Shown here one piece after another: positions 10,052 through 18,011 of a DNA stretch of 64,000 nucleotides. The notes beneath the pieces are model-generated. The model saw only the letters and a program-made list of their open reading frames with translations, made no database searches and was not told the origin of the DNA. Position 1 is the first letter of the stretch; each line of letters opens with the position of its first letter. The translations under genes were made by a program, and so were the position numbers. This DNA comes from Lewinellaceae bacterium (lineage in GTDB: Bacteria > Bacteroidota > Bacteroidia > Chitinophagales > Saprospiraceae). Location: positions 31,294 to 95,293 of the forward strand of contig JAHELJ010000013.1 of NCBI GenBank assembly GCA_024644235.1. Reading direction: 5' to 3'.

Positions 10052-10126
10052 GGGCGCTTAGCTCAGTTGGTTCAGAGCGCTTGGTTTACACCCAAGAGGT
10101 CGGGAGTTCGAATCTCTCAGCGCCCA
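10052..10126 (+). tRNA. tRNA-Val (anticodon UAC)
   Basis: Full cloverleaf by eye. Acceptor stem GGGCGCT pairs with AGCGCCC (10119-10125), discriminator A at 10126. The D arm is GCTC...GAGC. The anticodon stem is CTTGG/CCAAG with loop TTTACAC, giving anticodon TAC (UAC, valine). The T arm is GGGAG-TTCGAAT-CTCTC with one G-U pair. The 3' CCA is not encoded. A leader hairpin overlaps its 5' end. Confidence 0.95.
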
Positions 10127-10137
10127 CGAGCAGTAAA

Positions 10138-10176
10138 AGGAGTCAGGACAGGTTTGTTTTGGCTCCTATTTCTTTT
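10138..10176 (+). terminator. Possible terminator after tRNA-Val
   Basis: AGGAGTC (10138-10144) can pair with GGCTCCT (10161-10167) over 7 base pairs including one G-U, with a 16-base loop and a T-rich tail (ATTTCTTTT). The loop is large, so this is moderate evidence. Confidence 0.45.
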
Positions 10177-10478
10177 AGTACAAAGGTTTTTCCCTTCTAG
10201 TCATTGAAATCAGAGGTGAGGAAGTCTAAAGCGCCTCCGGCCGTAAGCTTTCCTCATTTTAGTCCTCCTCCCCTTAGATAAGGTACAGAAAAACAGAATG
10301 TTATACTCAATATAAGAAGGGCATTTTCTTTCTATATAAGGCCGGTTAAGGTACCTGAAAATTGCATTCCAGAGGTGGAGGAGAGTCAAAAATCAGTTCG
10401 ACTTCATGAAGTCGGTCGCTTCTTGAGAATAAACACTTCAATTTAGCTTTCCATATGAAAACTAAATCAAAATAGATT
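10177..10478. other. Intergenic stretch after tRNA-Val, no gene seen
   Basis: About 300 bases without a convincing gene. A second hairpin, TGAGGAA (10217-10223) with TTCCTCA (10250-10256) followed by TTTT, could act as a terminator. The rest is AT-rich leader sequence before the GTG start of the next gene. Confidence 0.5.
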
Positions 10479-12134
10479 GTGAAAAGACTAATATCAAAGC
10501 TGACATCCGCAGATGGGAAAACAAACTTCATTTTACTATTAACACTCTTTTTCTCCTTATTGCTGGCTTCACCAAAGTGGAATGTTGCTTTCATCTCCTT
10601 TTTTGCTGTATTTGTGAACCTGAGGTATTTTAGAAATGTAAGCTTTTGGAAGGCTTCTCTATTTACGTTTTTTGTCTTCTTTTCCGCTTCATTTATTGCC
10701 AACCAGGGAGTGCTGCCGTTCCCTCCCCCCATAATGATCAGCATTTTGTTTTTCCTCAGCATTGTCCATTTGATTCCCTTCATCCTGGACAAATGGTTGT
10801 ATAGGAGACTACCCGGATTGTTAGCCATCTGGGTGTTCCCGACGGCTTCACTTATTGTTGGATCATTTATTGCGAATAGCCCCAATGGTACATTCGGACA
10901 TATAGCCTATAACTTGGTGGATAGCCAGTCCTTGATGCAGCTCACTTCTGTCACCGGGATATGGGGAATCGCGCTCCTAATTTATTTGTTTGCGTCTGTG
11001 GCAAACCATATTATGGAGAATGCGGAGAATCCCAGCGTTGTCAGATCATTTTCCATTGGCTATGGAACCTTGTTTCTTGTGGTTTTGATTTTTGGCTTTA
11101 CCAGGGTTCAAAGGGGATCAAAAGCCATAAAAAATGCCGATACAATCAGGCTCGGATCGGTCACCTCCAAAGATATGGACTGGTCAAAGGCTATTCACAA
11201 AATAGTCACAGGAGAAACGATCCACTTTCCCAAGAAGATAGACCAGACCTCTCCCGAGCTGCAGGAATTTCAAGAATCTCTCAAAGTATTTATTGAAGAC
11301 CATGACAACCCCAAATTTGACCCGGTATATAGTGCACTGGAGAACTACTACGATGAAATATTTGCTAGCAGTCAAAAAGCAGTGGACGCAGGGGCAAAAG
11401 CTATTTTATTGTCAGAAGGCGAAATAGTCACCGTTGAAGACCGGGAAGATGGGATCATTGAGAGAGCCCAGAACTTCGCCAGGGAAAATAATATTTATTT
11501 CTTCTTTGCGATGGGCACCATATATCCGGAAAGGATGAAAGAAAACCAGCCATTTATTGGGAATAAAGTCTTATCAATAGATGCGAATGGAGATATAAGG
11601 GATATTTATTACAAGAATGTACCGGTTGCGCAAATAGATCCATCCATCCCGGGTGATGGAATAATCGATGTAATCGAAACTCCGATCGCAAATTTTTCAC
11701 CCATCATTTGTTATGATGCAGATTTTCCACCGATGATGCGGCAAACCGGGAACAGTAATTCTGATCTGATTCTAGTTGCCACGGGTGACTGGTACTCCAT
11801 ATCACCCTATCACTCGAAGATTGGAGCAGTGCGCTCGATAGAAAATGGTATCCCGATGCTGAAAACAGTAAGTAACGGGCTATCGATATCCGTGGATCCT
11901 TATGGCAATGTGTTATCTGAAGATGACTTCTTTGCAGACGACGACCATGTCATGATCACGGACATACCCCTTCATAGAACAAAAACAATGTACGCCTCAG
12001 TAGGAGACGTGCTCATTTATCTTTCATACATTTATCTTGGAGTCGTAGTCCTGTATCTTTTAGTTTTATCAATCATGAAAAGAATCGGGTCTTCCCCCGC
12101 AAAGAGTGATGCAAACAAAATCCTACCCACGTGA
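10479..12134 (+). CDS. Lnt-like membrane nitrilase (apolipoprotein N-acyltransferase-like)
   Basis: N-terminal membrane region with six or more helices (residues 15-215) followed by a carbon-nitrogen hydrolase domain and one C-terminal helix (about 515-540): the topology of Lnt, which adds the third acyl chain to lipoproteins. The nitrilase triad is in place as Glu313 (LLSEGE), Lys379 (YYKNVPV) and Cys411 (ICYDADFP). Length 551 is close to Lnt. The CYD..FP context and weak similarity elsewhere leave open a different acyl donor or acceptor, so no symbol is given. Start is GTG; an ATG at 10455 opens only a 7-codon frame. Base composition is visibly more AT-rich than the genes to the left. Confidence 0.8.
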   Translation: MKRLISKLTSADGKTNFILLLTLFFSLLLASPKWNVAFISFFAVFVNLRYFRNVSFWKASLFTFFVFFSASFIANQGVLPFPPPIMISILFFLSIVHLIPFILDKWLYRRLPGLLAIWVFPTASLIVGSFIANSPNGTFGHIAYNLVDSQSLMQLTSVTGIWGIALLIYLFASVANHIMENAENPSVVRSFSIGYGTLFLVVLIFGFTRVQRGSKAIKNADTIRLGSVTSKDMDWSKAIHKIVTGETIHFPKKIDQTSPELQEFQESLKVFIEDHDNPKFDPVYSALENYYDEIFASSQKAVDAGAKAILLSEGEIVTVEDREDGIIERAQNFARENNIYFFFAMGTIYPERMKENQPFIGNKVLSIDANGDIRDIYYKNVPVAQIDPSIPGDGIIDVIETPIANFSPIICYDADFPPMMRQTGNSNSDLILVATGDWYSISPYHSKIGAVRSIENGIPMLKTVSNGLSISVDPYGNVLSEDDFFADDDHVMITDIPLHRTKTMYASVGDVLIYLSYIYLGVVVLYLLVLSIMKRIGSSPAKSDANKILPT

Positions 12135-12217
12135 CGAAGAAAAATATCATGTGAAATCTCTGTGGAGAAGATTGTATTGAACTTCCATTTATTTGTTAAA
12201 AAAAAAGCTAGTCCGCG

Positions 12218-13348
12218 TTGGAGTTTCTTCAGACCCCTATATTTATTGTAATATTTCTTTTTCTGTTTGTTAGCCTGTTCCTATTCACAAACAATAAGGG
12301 AAAAAATATCAGCAACAAACTCCTGGGTTTTGTTTTTCTATGTTTTGGGCTGTGGGTGTGGGATGTCTATGCCACACTGTTTTTGTATGATACATTTCCT
12401 CACCTTGCTAATATCTTTAACAATTTATTATGGTTGATTGGGCCATGCCTGCTGCTCTACACCTACTCGGTGATCTTTGAGGACTTTGCCCTGAGAAAAA
12501 AGCATTTACTGCATCTGATCCCTTGCATTTTAGTGGTAATAATAACCCTATTTGTCTACCATATAAAACCCCTTGATTATAAGCGTAATTACCTGGAACA
12601 CGCCATGAGCGACAGGAGTATACTGATTTGGGGCAGCAGTGCGTTGATTATTACCCATGTATTAGTCTATATTATTGTGTCATTGCGGTCTATAGGAAAT
12701 TATCAGAATATTATATCCAACATGGTTTCGAACGCAGACAAAATCAGACTTTCCTGGTTGAGGTTTATGCTCCTCGGCTCGTTCATAATATTCTTCAGTC
12801 TGATCTCATTTGTCGTCAATCAATATTTCAGATGGACTGATAATTTGCCCATTTCGTTGATATATATTTATGTAATCCTCCTATTTATTTTTATCACCAC
12901 CACGTTGTTTAGATCCTTAAAACAACCAGAAATATTTTCGGGAATATCGTCTGAAGAGGTCAGGAATATACCGAAGTATGCAAGATCCGGTCTAACCGAT
13001 GCGGATAGCACCGCCTATACCGCATTGCTAGAAGAATACATGAAATCAGAAAGACCCTATCTCGATCCAAATCTCACCATTTCAGATCTTGCAGCAAGAC
13101 TCAATTTAACCAACCGGGTAATATCACAGGTCATTAATAATACTCTAGGTTTCCGGTTTTTTGATTATATAAATAGATATCGGGTGGATGAAGCCGTGAA
13201 GATGATTCAAAATCCGCCGGACCCGAAGATGACCATCTTGGAAATCATGTATGAAACAGGGTTCAATTCCAAGTCATCCTTTAACACTGCCTTCAAGAAA
13301 TTTACCGGTAAGACACCTTCTGAGATAAAAAGACACGCCAAGAAATAG
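12218..13348 (+). CDS. Membrane-anchored AraC-family transcriptional regulator
   Basis: The N-terminal half (about 1-235) has seven predicted transmembrane helices; the C-terminal 100 residues are an AraC-type double helix-turn-helix, with LTISDLAARLNLTNRVISQVIN and ILEIMYETGFNSKSSFNTAFKK as the two recognition units. This 7TM-AraC design is common in Bacteroidota, where the membrane part is thought to sense a signal. The start is TTG at 12218: an in-frame stop lies three codons upstream and no early ATG exists. It follows the Lnt-like gene by 83 bases and is a candidate local regulator. Confidence 0.86.
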   Translation: MEFLQTPIFIVIFLFLFVSLFLFTNNKGKNISNKLLGFVFLCFGLWVWDVYATLFLYDTFPHLANIFNNLLWLIGPCLLLYTYSVIFEDFALRKKHLLHLIPCILVVIITLFVYHIKPLDYKRNYLEHAMSDRSILIWGSSALIITHVLVYIIVSLRSIGNYQNIISNMVSNADKIRLSWLRFMLLGSFIIFFSLISFVVNQYFRWTDNLPISLIYIYVILLFIFITTTLFRSLKQPEIFSGISSEEVRNIPKYARSGLTDADSTAYTALLEEYMKSERPYLDPNLTISDLAARLNLTNRVISQVINNTLGFRFFDYINRYRVDEAVKMIQNPPDPKMTILEIMYETGFNSKSSFNTAFKKFTGKTPSEIKRHAKK

Positions 13349-13696
13349 TATTAGCCATTAACCTGTTATCAAAAGAAAGCCACCCGTTAGGGACGGTATA
13401 CAGTGTTGTTCCAGAGGGAATAATACTAAGGTAGGGCGAATTTTGACCGATCAAATCGTATGAGGAGGTTAGGATCTTGACTATCTGGTTATTCCAAAAT
13501 ATTCCTTTGCTATTTAAAAGCATGTACGATGCAAGGTGAGAAACCTATGAGGCAGTTCAGTTTCTGCCAGGTCTCATGCACACGCTTCAATGTTCTGAGG
13601 AGTTAGATAATTATTGATTGCGAGTTCTATGAGAATAATTCAAAGGCTAATCTCTAGCTATTCCATGGCCTCTTTGTTCAGGTATGGACGTAATTC
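13349..13696. other. Intergenic stretch, no gene seen
   Basis: About 350 bases between the convergent regulator and polymerase genes. A 73-codon antisense frame (13302-13523) has no recognisable features and overlaps the regulator 3' end, so it is not called. No strong hairpin-plus-T-tract was found. Confidence 0.5.
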
Positions 13697-16660
13697 TTAC
13701 CACTTTCGATCGAACAACGCCAACGGCCACTCCTCCAAGCCATCTAACTTGCTTGCTAATTGCCGCATCTGCTTGATTTCCAGCAAGGGGTAACCGTCGT
13801 CCAGCTCGACTTTTCCCGAAAGAAGATAGAAACCGCTGCCAGTGAAGGGAAACCGTTCCAGCTCAAGTGGGAAATGTACCGAATCAAAGTATTCTCCGTC
13901 TTGATCGATCCAGGTAGCAAAACACATGTGCCGATTATTTTCCGTGGTGACTGGTTTTCGGATGACGAAGTAGCCTGTGATCTGTACCGATTTGCCTGCC
14001 ATGGATGATAACTCACGGGCACGGATGCCGTAGACCGGTCCCTCCAACAGGTGGAAAGGATCGGACAAGGTAAAACCCAGCAGCTCCAGCTCATCGAGAG
14101 GTTGCTGTTCTAGAATCTCCTTTCCATGGGGAGGCATCCACGTGTTGATGCGACCGGACCAGGGCATACAGAGCTGTCTGTCACCACCAGGCTTGTGACT
14201 TAGCCATCGCAGAAGCACATCCCGTTTTGAGCAGCCGGTGAAGCGCGCCCCGCCGACCCGCACCGCAATCAACATCTGAGCTCTGGACAACGATAGTCGC
14301 TCGACCAGGTCCGTTAGGTCGCCGAATAATCCACCGGTCCTACGGGTATTTTCTAGTGAGGCATAGGCATTTCTGCGGAAGCCCTTCACATGCTTCCATC
14401 CCAGGATAAGCTTGTTGACCTGTACTGACGTATCATATCTGCCATGTTGCAGGCAAGGTGGTTCCACCGCTATCCCCATCCGCCGAGCTTCGTGGACGTA
14501 TACTTCCGTAGAGTAGAAGCCACCTTCGTTGTTGATTACGGCGGTGATAAACTCCAAAGGGTGATGCGCCTTTAAGTAGAGTGATTGCATGCTCTCCGCC
14601 GCATAGCTTGCCGAATGTGCTTTACAAAACGAATAGCCGCTGAAACTGGCAATCTGCCGCCACAACTCCTCGATAGTATCGGCCGGCATCCCCTTGGTTT
14701 GGCATCCCTCCTGGAATCGCGTGCGCAATTGTTGCAGCACTTCCAACGACTTTTCTTTGCCGGTCATCAAGCGTCGCAGCAGATCGGCATGACTGGCATC
14801 AAAGCCGGCAAGCACAGTCACCACCTTCATTACGTCTTCCTGGTAGACCATCACCCCGTAGGTGCCGGACAGCGCTTCTTGCAAGTCGGGATGGAGATAC
14901 CGGGTAGACTCAGTCCCCTGTCTTCTACGCAGGAAAGATCTCATCATTCCCGACTTGGCCACACCTGGCCGGATGATGGAAGTGGCAGCGACCAGGTCAA
15001 GATAGGAGCGGCACCGCATCTTTTGTAATAGACCACGCATGGCCGGAGATTCGATGTAGAAGCACCCAATGCATTCTCCCTGTGCCAGCAGGTTCAGGGT
15101 GGGCTTGTCTCGTTTCAAAGCATGCATATCGTGGATTTTCAGTTTGTGGCCACGGCGGTGCTCCACGAGCTGCACCGCCTCTTCGATATGTCCTAGCCCT
15201 CGCTGGCTCAATACATCAAACTTGTGAAAGCCCATCATCTCCGCATGATGCATGTCGCACTGTGAGATTGGGAGACCCTTCGGCATCATCTGTCGGGCGG
15301 TATAGCCATCGATCGAATGAGAGGAAATAATCACTCCCCCACTGTGTATCGAGAGGTAGTTGGGCATCCCCTGCAGGTGTCTACCGTACCGAAAAATGAG
15401 TTGTGCATCGGGATGAAGATTATCTTTCACGGGGTGTTGCACGATCTGATCGATTTCGCCTTTCGTTAACCCGAATACCTTGCCCAGTTCTCGTACGATC
15501 GACTTGCCTTTGAACGTGTTGTAGCTGGCAAGTAGGGCAGTGTGCTCCAGCCCATGTCGCTCAAAGAGATAGGCCAGTACTTTGTCACGGTGCTGCCAGC
15601 TGAAATCGATGTCAAAGTCGGGTGGTGCCGCCCTCTGGGGATTGAGGAATCGCTCGAAATGTAACCCCAGTTCCAGCGGCTCTACGTTAGTGATTCCCAG
15701 GCAGTATGCTGCGAGAGAGTTGGCCCCACTGCCCCTGCCCACAAAAGGAAAACCTTGTGATCTGGCGTATCGCAGCATGTCCCAGGTGACCAGGTAGTAG
15801 GGAGCCATACGGAGATCAGCGATGATCGCCAGCTCATGATCCAATCGCTGACTGGCTTCTCCTTGTTTCATGGCAGAATATCGATTCTTGAGTCCTGCCC
15901 GGCACAGCTGGTGAAGCATTTCTATATCCGACCGACTCGATTCGCTGAAGCTGGCTAGATTGGGATGACCACCTTTGGGCAATGCAGCCTCACAGCGATC
16001 CAGGAGCTTCCCGGTATTGGCAATTAATGGTGCGTAGTTGATCTTGAGCATTTCAATGGTGTCTTCCTCTAGCCAGGTAGAAGATGGACTTGCAAGCTGA
16101 TCCCGTTGAAGCCGGGATAGAACGATCCCTTCGTCGATGCAGCGTAGCAGGCGATGGGTATGCCAGGAATGTCTGCCGGAGTGATTGATCGTGTGTAGGA
16201 TGACCACTTTGCTCAACTGAGAGGTATTCAATCTCTGGATGCGAGTAGGCAGGTCAGGTAAGCCAAATCCAACAAATTCGTGAGGCAGCAATTCCTCTAG
16301 GGGACAGGGGAGTTCGGGATAGATCGCAAAAATGTCCGGCAAGGCACTGAGCCTTTCGGGTAGGATGGCGCCACGGACGAGATGCCCACTAAGCAGTCGG
16401 TTGAGACTTTCAAACCCGTTCGCGTTCCGACTCAGCCCTATGTATATCAATCTGCTTTTGGTCCTGAACTCGATTCCCAACACCGGCCGGATCCCCTGGC
16501 TCAAACATAGCCTGGTGAATTCAGCTGAACAACTGGTGTTGTTGATGTCTGTCAAAGGTAGCACCTGTACGCCCCGGGCAGCTGCTTCAGTGACCAGCTG
16601 AATGGGAGAAAGGGTACCGTAGCGGAGGCTGAAGTGGGTATGCGTATTCAGATAAATCAT
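13697..16660 (-). CDS. Short DnaE-type DNA polymerase III alpha paralogue (DnaE2/ImuC-like)
   Basis: C-family DNA polymerase of 987 residues, shorter than the replicative DnaE also present here (1178 at 40743-44279). The order PHP, polymerase core, helix-hairpin-helix, OB fold is kept: GRGSGAN at 308-314 and catalytic aspartates in PDFDIDF (Asp350, Asp352). The PHP metal motif is degraded (TDINNT at 37-42 instead of TDHGN), so no PHP-linked exonuclease is expected. Known relatives act in damage-induced, error-prone synthesis with ImuB, but no Y-family gene lies beside it. It is transcribed away from an S24 repressor gene, with a shared palindrome between them, consistent with damage control. 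Confidence 0.88.
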   Translation of the reverse strand: MIYLNTHTHFSLRYGTLSPIQLVTEAAARGVQVLPLTDINNTSCSAEFTRLCLSQGIRPVLGIEFRTKSRLIYIGLSRNANGFESLNRLLSGHLVRGAILPERLSALPDIFAIYPELPCPLEELLPHEFVGFGLPDLPTRIQRLNTSQLSKVVILHTINHSGRHSWHTHRLLRCIDEGIVLSRLQRDQLASPSSTWLEEDTIEMLKINYAPLIANTGKLLDRCEAALPKGGHPNLASFSESSRSDIEMLHQLCRAGLKNRYSAMKQGEASQRLDHELAIIADLRMAPYYLVTWDMLRYARSQGFPFVGRGSGANSLAAYCLGITNVEPLELGLHFERFLNPQRAAPPDFDIDFSWQHRDKVLAYLFERHGLEHTALLASYNTFKGKSIVRELGKVFGLTKGEIDQIVQHPVKDNLHPDAQLIFRYGRHLQGMPNYLSIHSGGVIISSHSIDGYTARQMMPKGLPISQCDMHHAEMMGFHKFDVLSQRGLGHIEEAVQLVEHRRGHKLKIHDMHALKRDKPTLNLLAQGECIGCFYIESPAMRGLLQKMRCRSYLDLVAATSIIRPGVAKSGMMRSFLRRRQGTESTRYLHPDLQEALSGTYGVMVYQEDVMKVVTVLAGFDASHADLLRRLMTGKEKSLEVLQQLRTRFQEGCQTKGMPADTIEELWRQIASFSGYSFCKAHSASYAAESMQSLYLKAHHPLEFITAVINNEGGFYSTEVYVHEARRMGIAVEPPCLQHGRYDTSVQVNKLILGWKHVKGFRRNAYASLENTRRTGGLFGDLTDLVERLSLSRAQMLIAVRVGGARFTGCSKRDVLLRWLSHKPGGDRQLCMPWSGRINTWMPPHGKEILEQQPLDELELLGFTLSDPFHLLEGPVYGIRARELSSMAGKSVQITGYFVIRKPVTTENNRHMCFATWIDQDGEYFDSVHFPLELERFPFTGSGFYLLSGKVELDDGYPLLEIKQMRQLASKLDGLEEWPLALFDRKW

Positions 16661-16710
16661 GTGCGTAATGAACGGTGAACAGCAAGTCCCGGCCCTTTTG
16701 AAGCAAATGA

Positions 16711-16718
16711 CGAAAATA
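16711..16718 (-). promoter_or_regulatory. Putative -7 element for the DnaE2-like gene
   Basis: On the minus strand this reads TATTTTCG, 7 of 8 to TAnnTTTG, about 50 bases before the ATG. It directly abuts the palindrome at 16720-16735, which would lie between the -7 and -33 regions. Confidence 0.4.
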
Positions 16719-16719
16719 T

Positions 16720-16735
16720 CGTCTAAATTTAGACG
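16720..16735. promoter_or_regulatory. Perfect 16-bp palindromic operator candidate
   Basis: CGTCTAAATTTAGACG is its own reverse complement, and one further pair matches on each side (16719/16736). It sits in the 146-base space between the divergent polymerase and repressor starts, next to the -7 element of the first and over the expected -33 region of the second. That is where a dimeric repressor would control both genes. Confidence 0.72.
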
Positions 16736-16755
16736 AAAAAGTTGACAATTTTACT

Positions 16756-16763
16756 TAAATTTG
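16756..16763 (+). promoter_or_regulatory. -7 element of the S24 repressor gene
   Basis: TAAATTTG is an exact TAnnTTTG match. The predicted start near 16767 rules against the TTG at 16768 as initiator and supports ATG at 16807. No clear TTTG is seen at -33; that region overlaps the palindrome. Confidence 0.5.
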
Positions 16764-16806
16764 TATATTGAAGGGAACATTTCTGGATTTAACTCAATTG
16801 AATGTC

Positions 16807-17562
16807 ATGTTTGCAGAAAACCTGAAATACTTACGGAAGCAGGAGGGATTGTCTCAGCAGGAACTGGCCGATGAACTGCAGATACCCAGGTCGACGCTGG
16901 GCGATTACGAGCGGTCGCATACAGAGCCTAACATGGAGATGCTGCGCAAACTGGCAACTCGTTTTGAGGTAACTCTGGACCAATTGCTAATCCATCGGCT
17001 CAGCGATCAGGAGTTGGAGATCGTTCGCTCTGATGATCTGCGAGTGCTGGCGATATCAGTAGATAGCGAGAACCGGCAGAATATTGAGTTGGTGGAATCC
17101 AAGGCAGCAGCGGGATATCTTACCAGTTTTGGTGATCCGGAATTTATTAAGGAGCTGCCCAAACTCTATTTCCCAAATATTCCTCAGGGGACCTACCGGG
17201 CATTTGAGATTCAGGGCGATAGTATGTTGCCCATGCCTCCTGGATCTATCGTGATCTGCTCCTACGTTGAGCGGCTGGAGGATCTCAAAAATGATCGAAG
17301 CTATGTAATAGCCACTCAGGTGGACGGTATCGTCTATAAACGGATACTGCTTAATCCTGATGGCCAGTCACTCACGGCGGTTTCGGACAACCCGGTATAT
17401 CCGCCATTCCGGATCCCCTATGGGGAGCTAGCCGAAATCTGGGAATACTATGCACATCTCAGCTTCACAGATGTTAAGGCTTCGGCTGCCGATGCACTAG
17501 AGGATAAGATTAATGATATTCAACAGAAGGTCAATCACCTTCATCGGCGAATGACAGCTTGA
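16807..17562 (+). CDS. XRE-family repressor with S24 (LexA/CI-like) autocleavage domain
   Basis: A 251-residue protein: N-terminal XRE helix-turn-helix (about 5-60, LSQQELADELQIPRSTLGDY) and C-terminal S24 peptidase fold. The parts needed for RecA-stimulated self-cleavage are visible: an Ala-Gly bond at 102/103 (AAGYL), Ser139 in GDSM and Lys178 in VYKRI. A C-terminal coiled segment (about 225-250) could add to dimerisation. ATG at 16807 is preferred over an in-frame TTG at 16768 because of the promoter position. By analogy with LexA and CI it should release its operator on DNA damage; that it represses the divergent polymerase is inference. Confidence 0.88.
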   Translation: MFAENLKYLRKQEGLSQQELADELQIPRSTLGDYERSHTEPNMEMLRKLATRFEVTLDQLLIHRLSDQELEIVRSDDLRVLAISVDSENRQNIELVESKAAAGYLTSFGDPEFIKELPKLYFPNIPQGTYRAFEIQGDSMLPMPPGSIVICSYVERLEDLKNDRSYVIATQVDGIVYKRILLNPDGQSLTAVSDNPVYPPFRIPYGELAEIWEYYAHLSFTDVKASAADALEDKINDIQQKVNHLHRRMTA

Positions 17563-17587
17563 TTTACAACCCACAAAAATTCATAAG

Positions 17588-17953
17588 ATGACCTACTTGC
17601 AAAAAGCAATGGACCTGCAACGTATGATCGGAGAGGGAAAGCTCATGGATGCCTTCGAAAAGTACTATGATGATAACGTAGTTGTGGTAGAAGCCACCGG
17701 AGACACCCGCACAGGAAAAGATGTGCAGCGCAAAGCCATCCAAGATTGGATGGGCATGATCAAGGAAGCCCATGGAGGTGGAGTAGGAGCTATCACTTCC
17801 AATGAAGCGGCAGGGGTAACCTGTGCTGAATCTTGGGTGGATATCACCTTTCAGGATGGCAACAGGGTGAAGATGGAAGAGGTGGCTGTACAAAAATGGG
17901 AAGGGGACAAGATCGTACACGAAAGATTTTATTACAACATGCCTGGGACCTGA
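17588..17953 (+). CDS. SnoaL/NTF2-like family protein
   Basis: A 121-residue single-domain protein with the pattern of the NTF2-like cone fold: an N-terminal helix containing FEKYYDDNVVVVEATG, a central glycine-rich strand pair, and C-terminal strands ending in KIVHERFYYN. Members bind small molecules or act as isomerases; many are uncharacterised. It follows the repressor by 25 bases in the same direction, so it may be co-transcribed, but a link to DNA damage is not evident. No signal peptide. Confidence 0.8.
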   Translation: MTYLQKAMDLQRMIGEGKLMDAFEKYYDDNVVVVEATGDTRTGKDVQRKAIQDWMGMIKEAHGGGVGAITSNEAAGVTCAESWVDITFQDGNRVKMEEVAVQKWEGDKIVHERFYYNMPGT

Positions 17954-18011
17954 CCGGCAATATTACGTTCCGGACTAGCGTGATCAGGTGCTCAATCTAT
18001 TCAAATGGCTC

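Noticed and set aside
9952..10200. 82-codon frame running through the tRNA-Val gene
   Set aside because: It contains the complete tRNA and its promoter; no protein features.
13302..13523. 73-codon minus-strand frame after the AraC regulator
   Set aside because: No motif, overlaps the regulator 3' end, no promoter seen.
10052..13696. Integration at tRNA-Val with an att repeat downstream
   Set aside because: I looked for a repeat of the tRNA 3' end up to 13.7 kb and found none, and no integrase is present.
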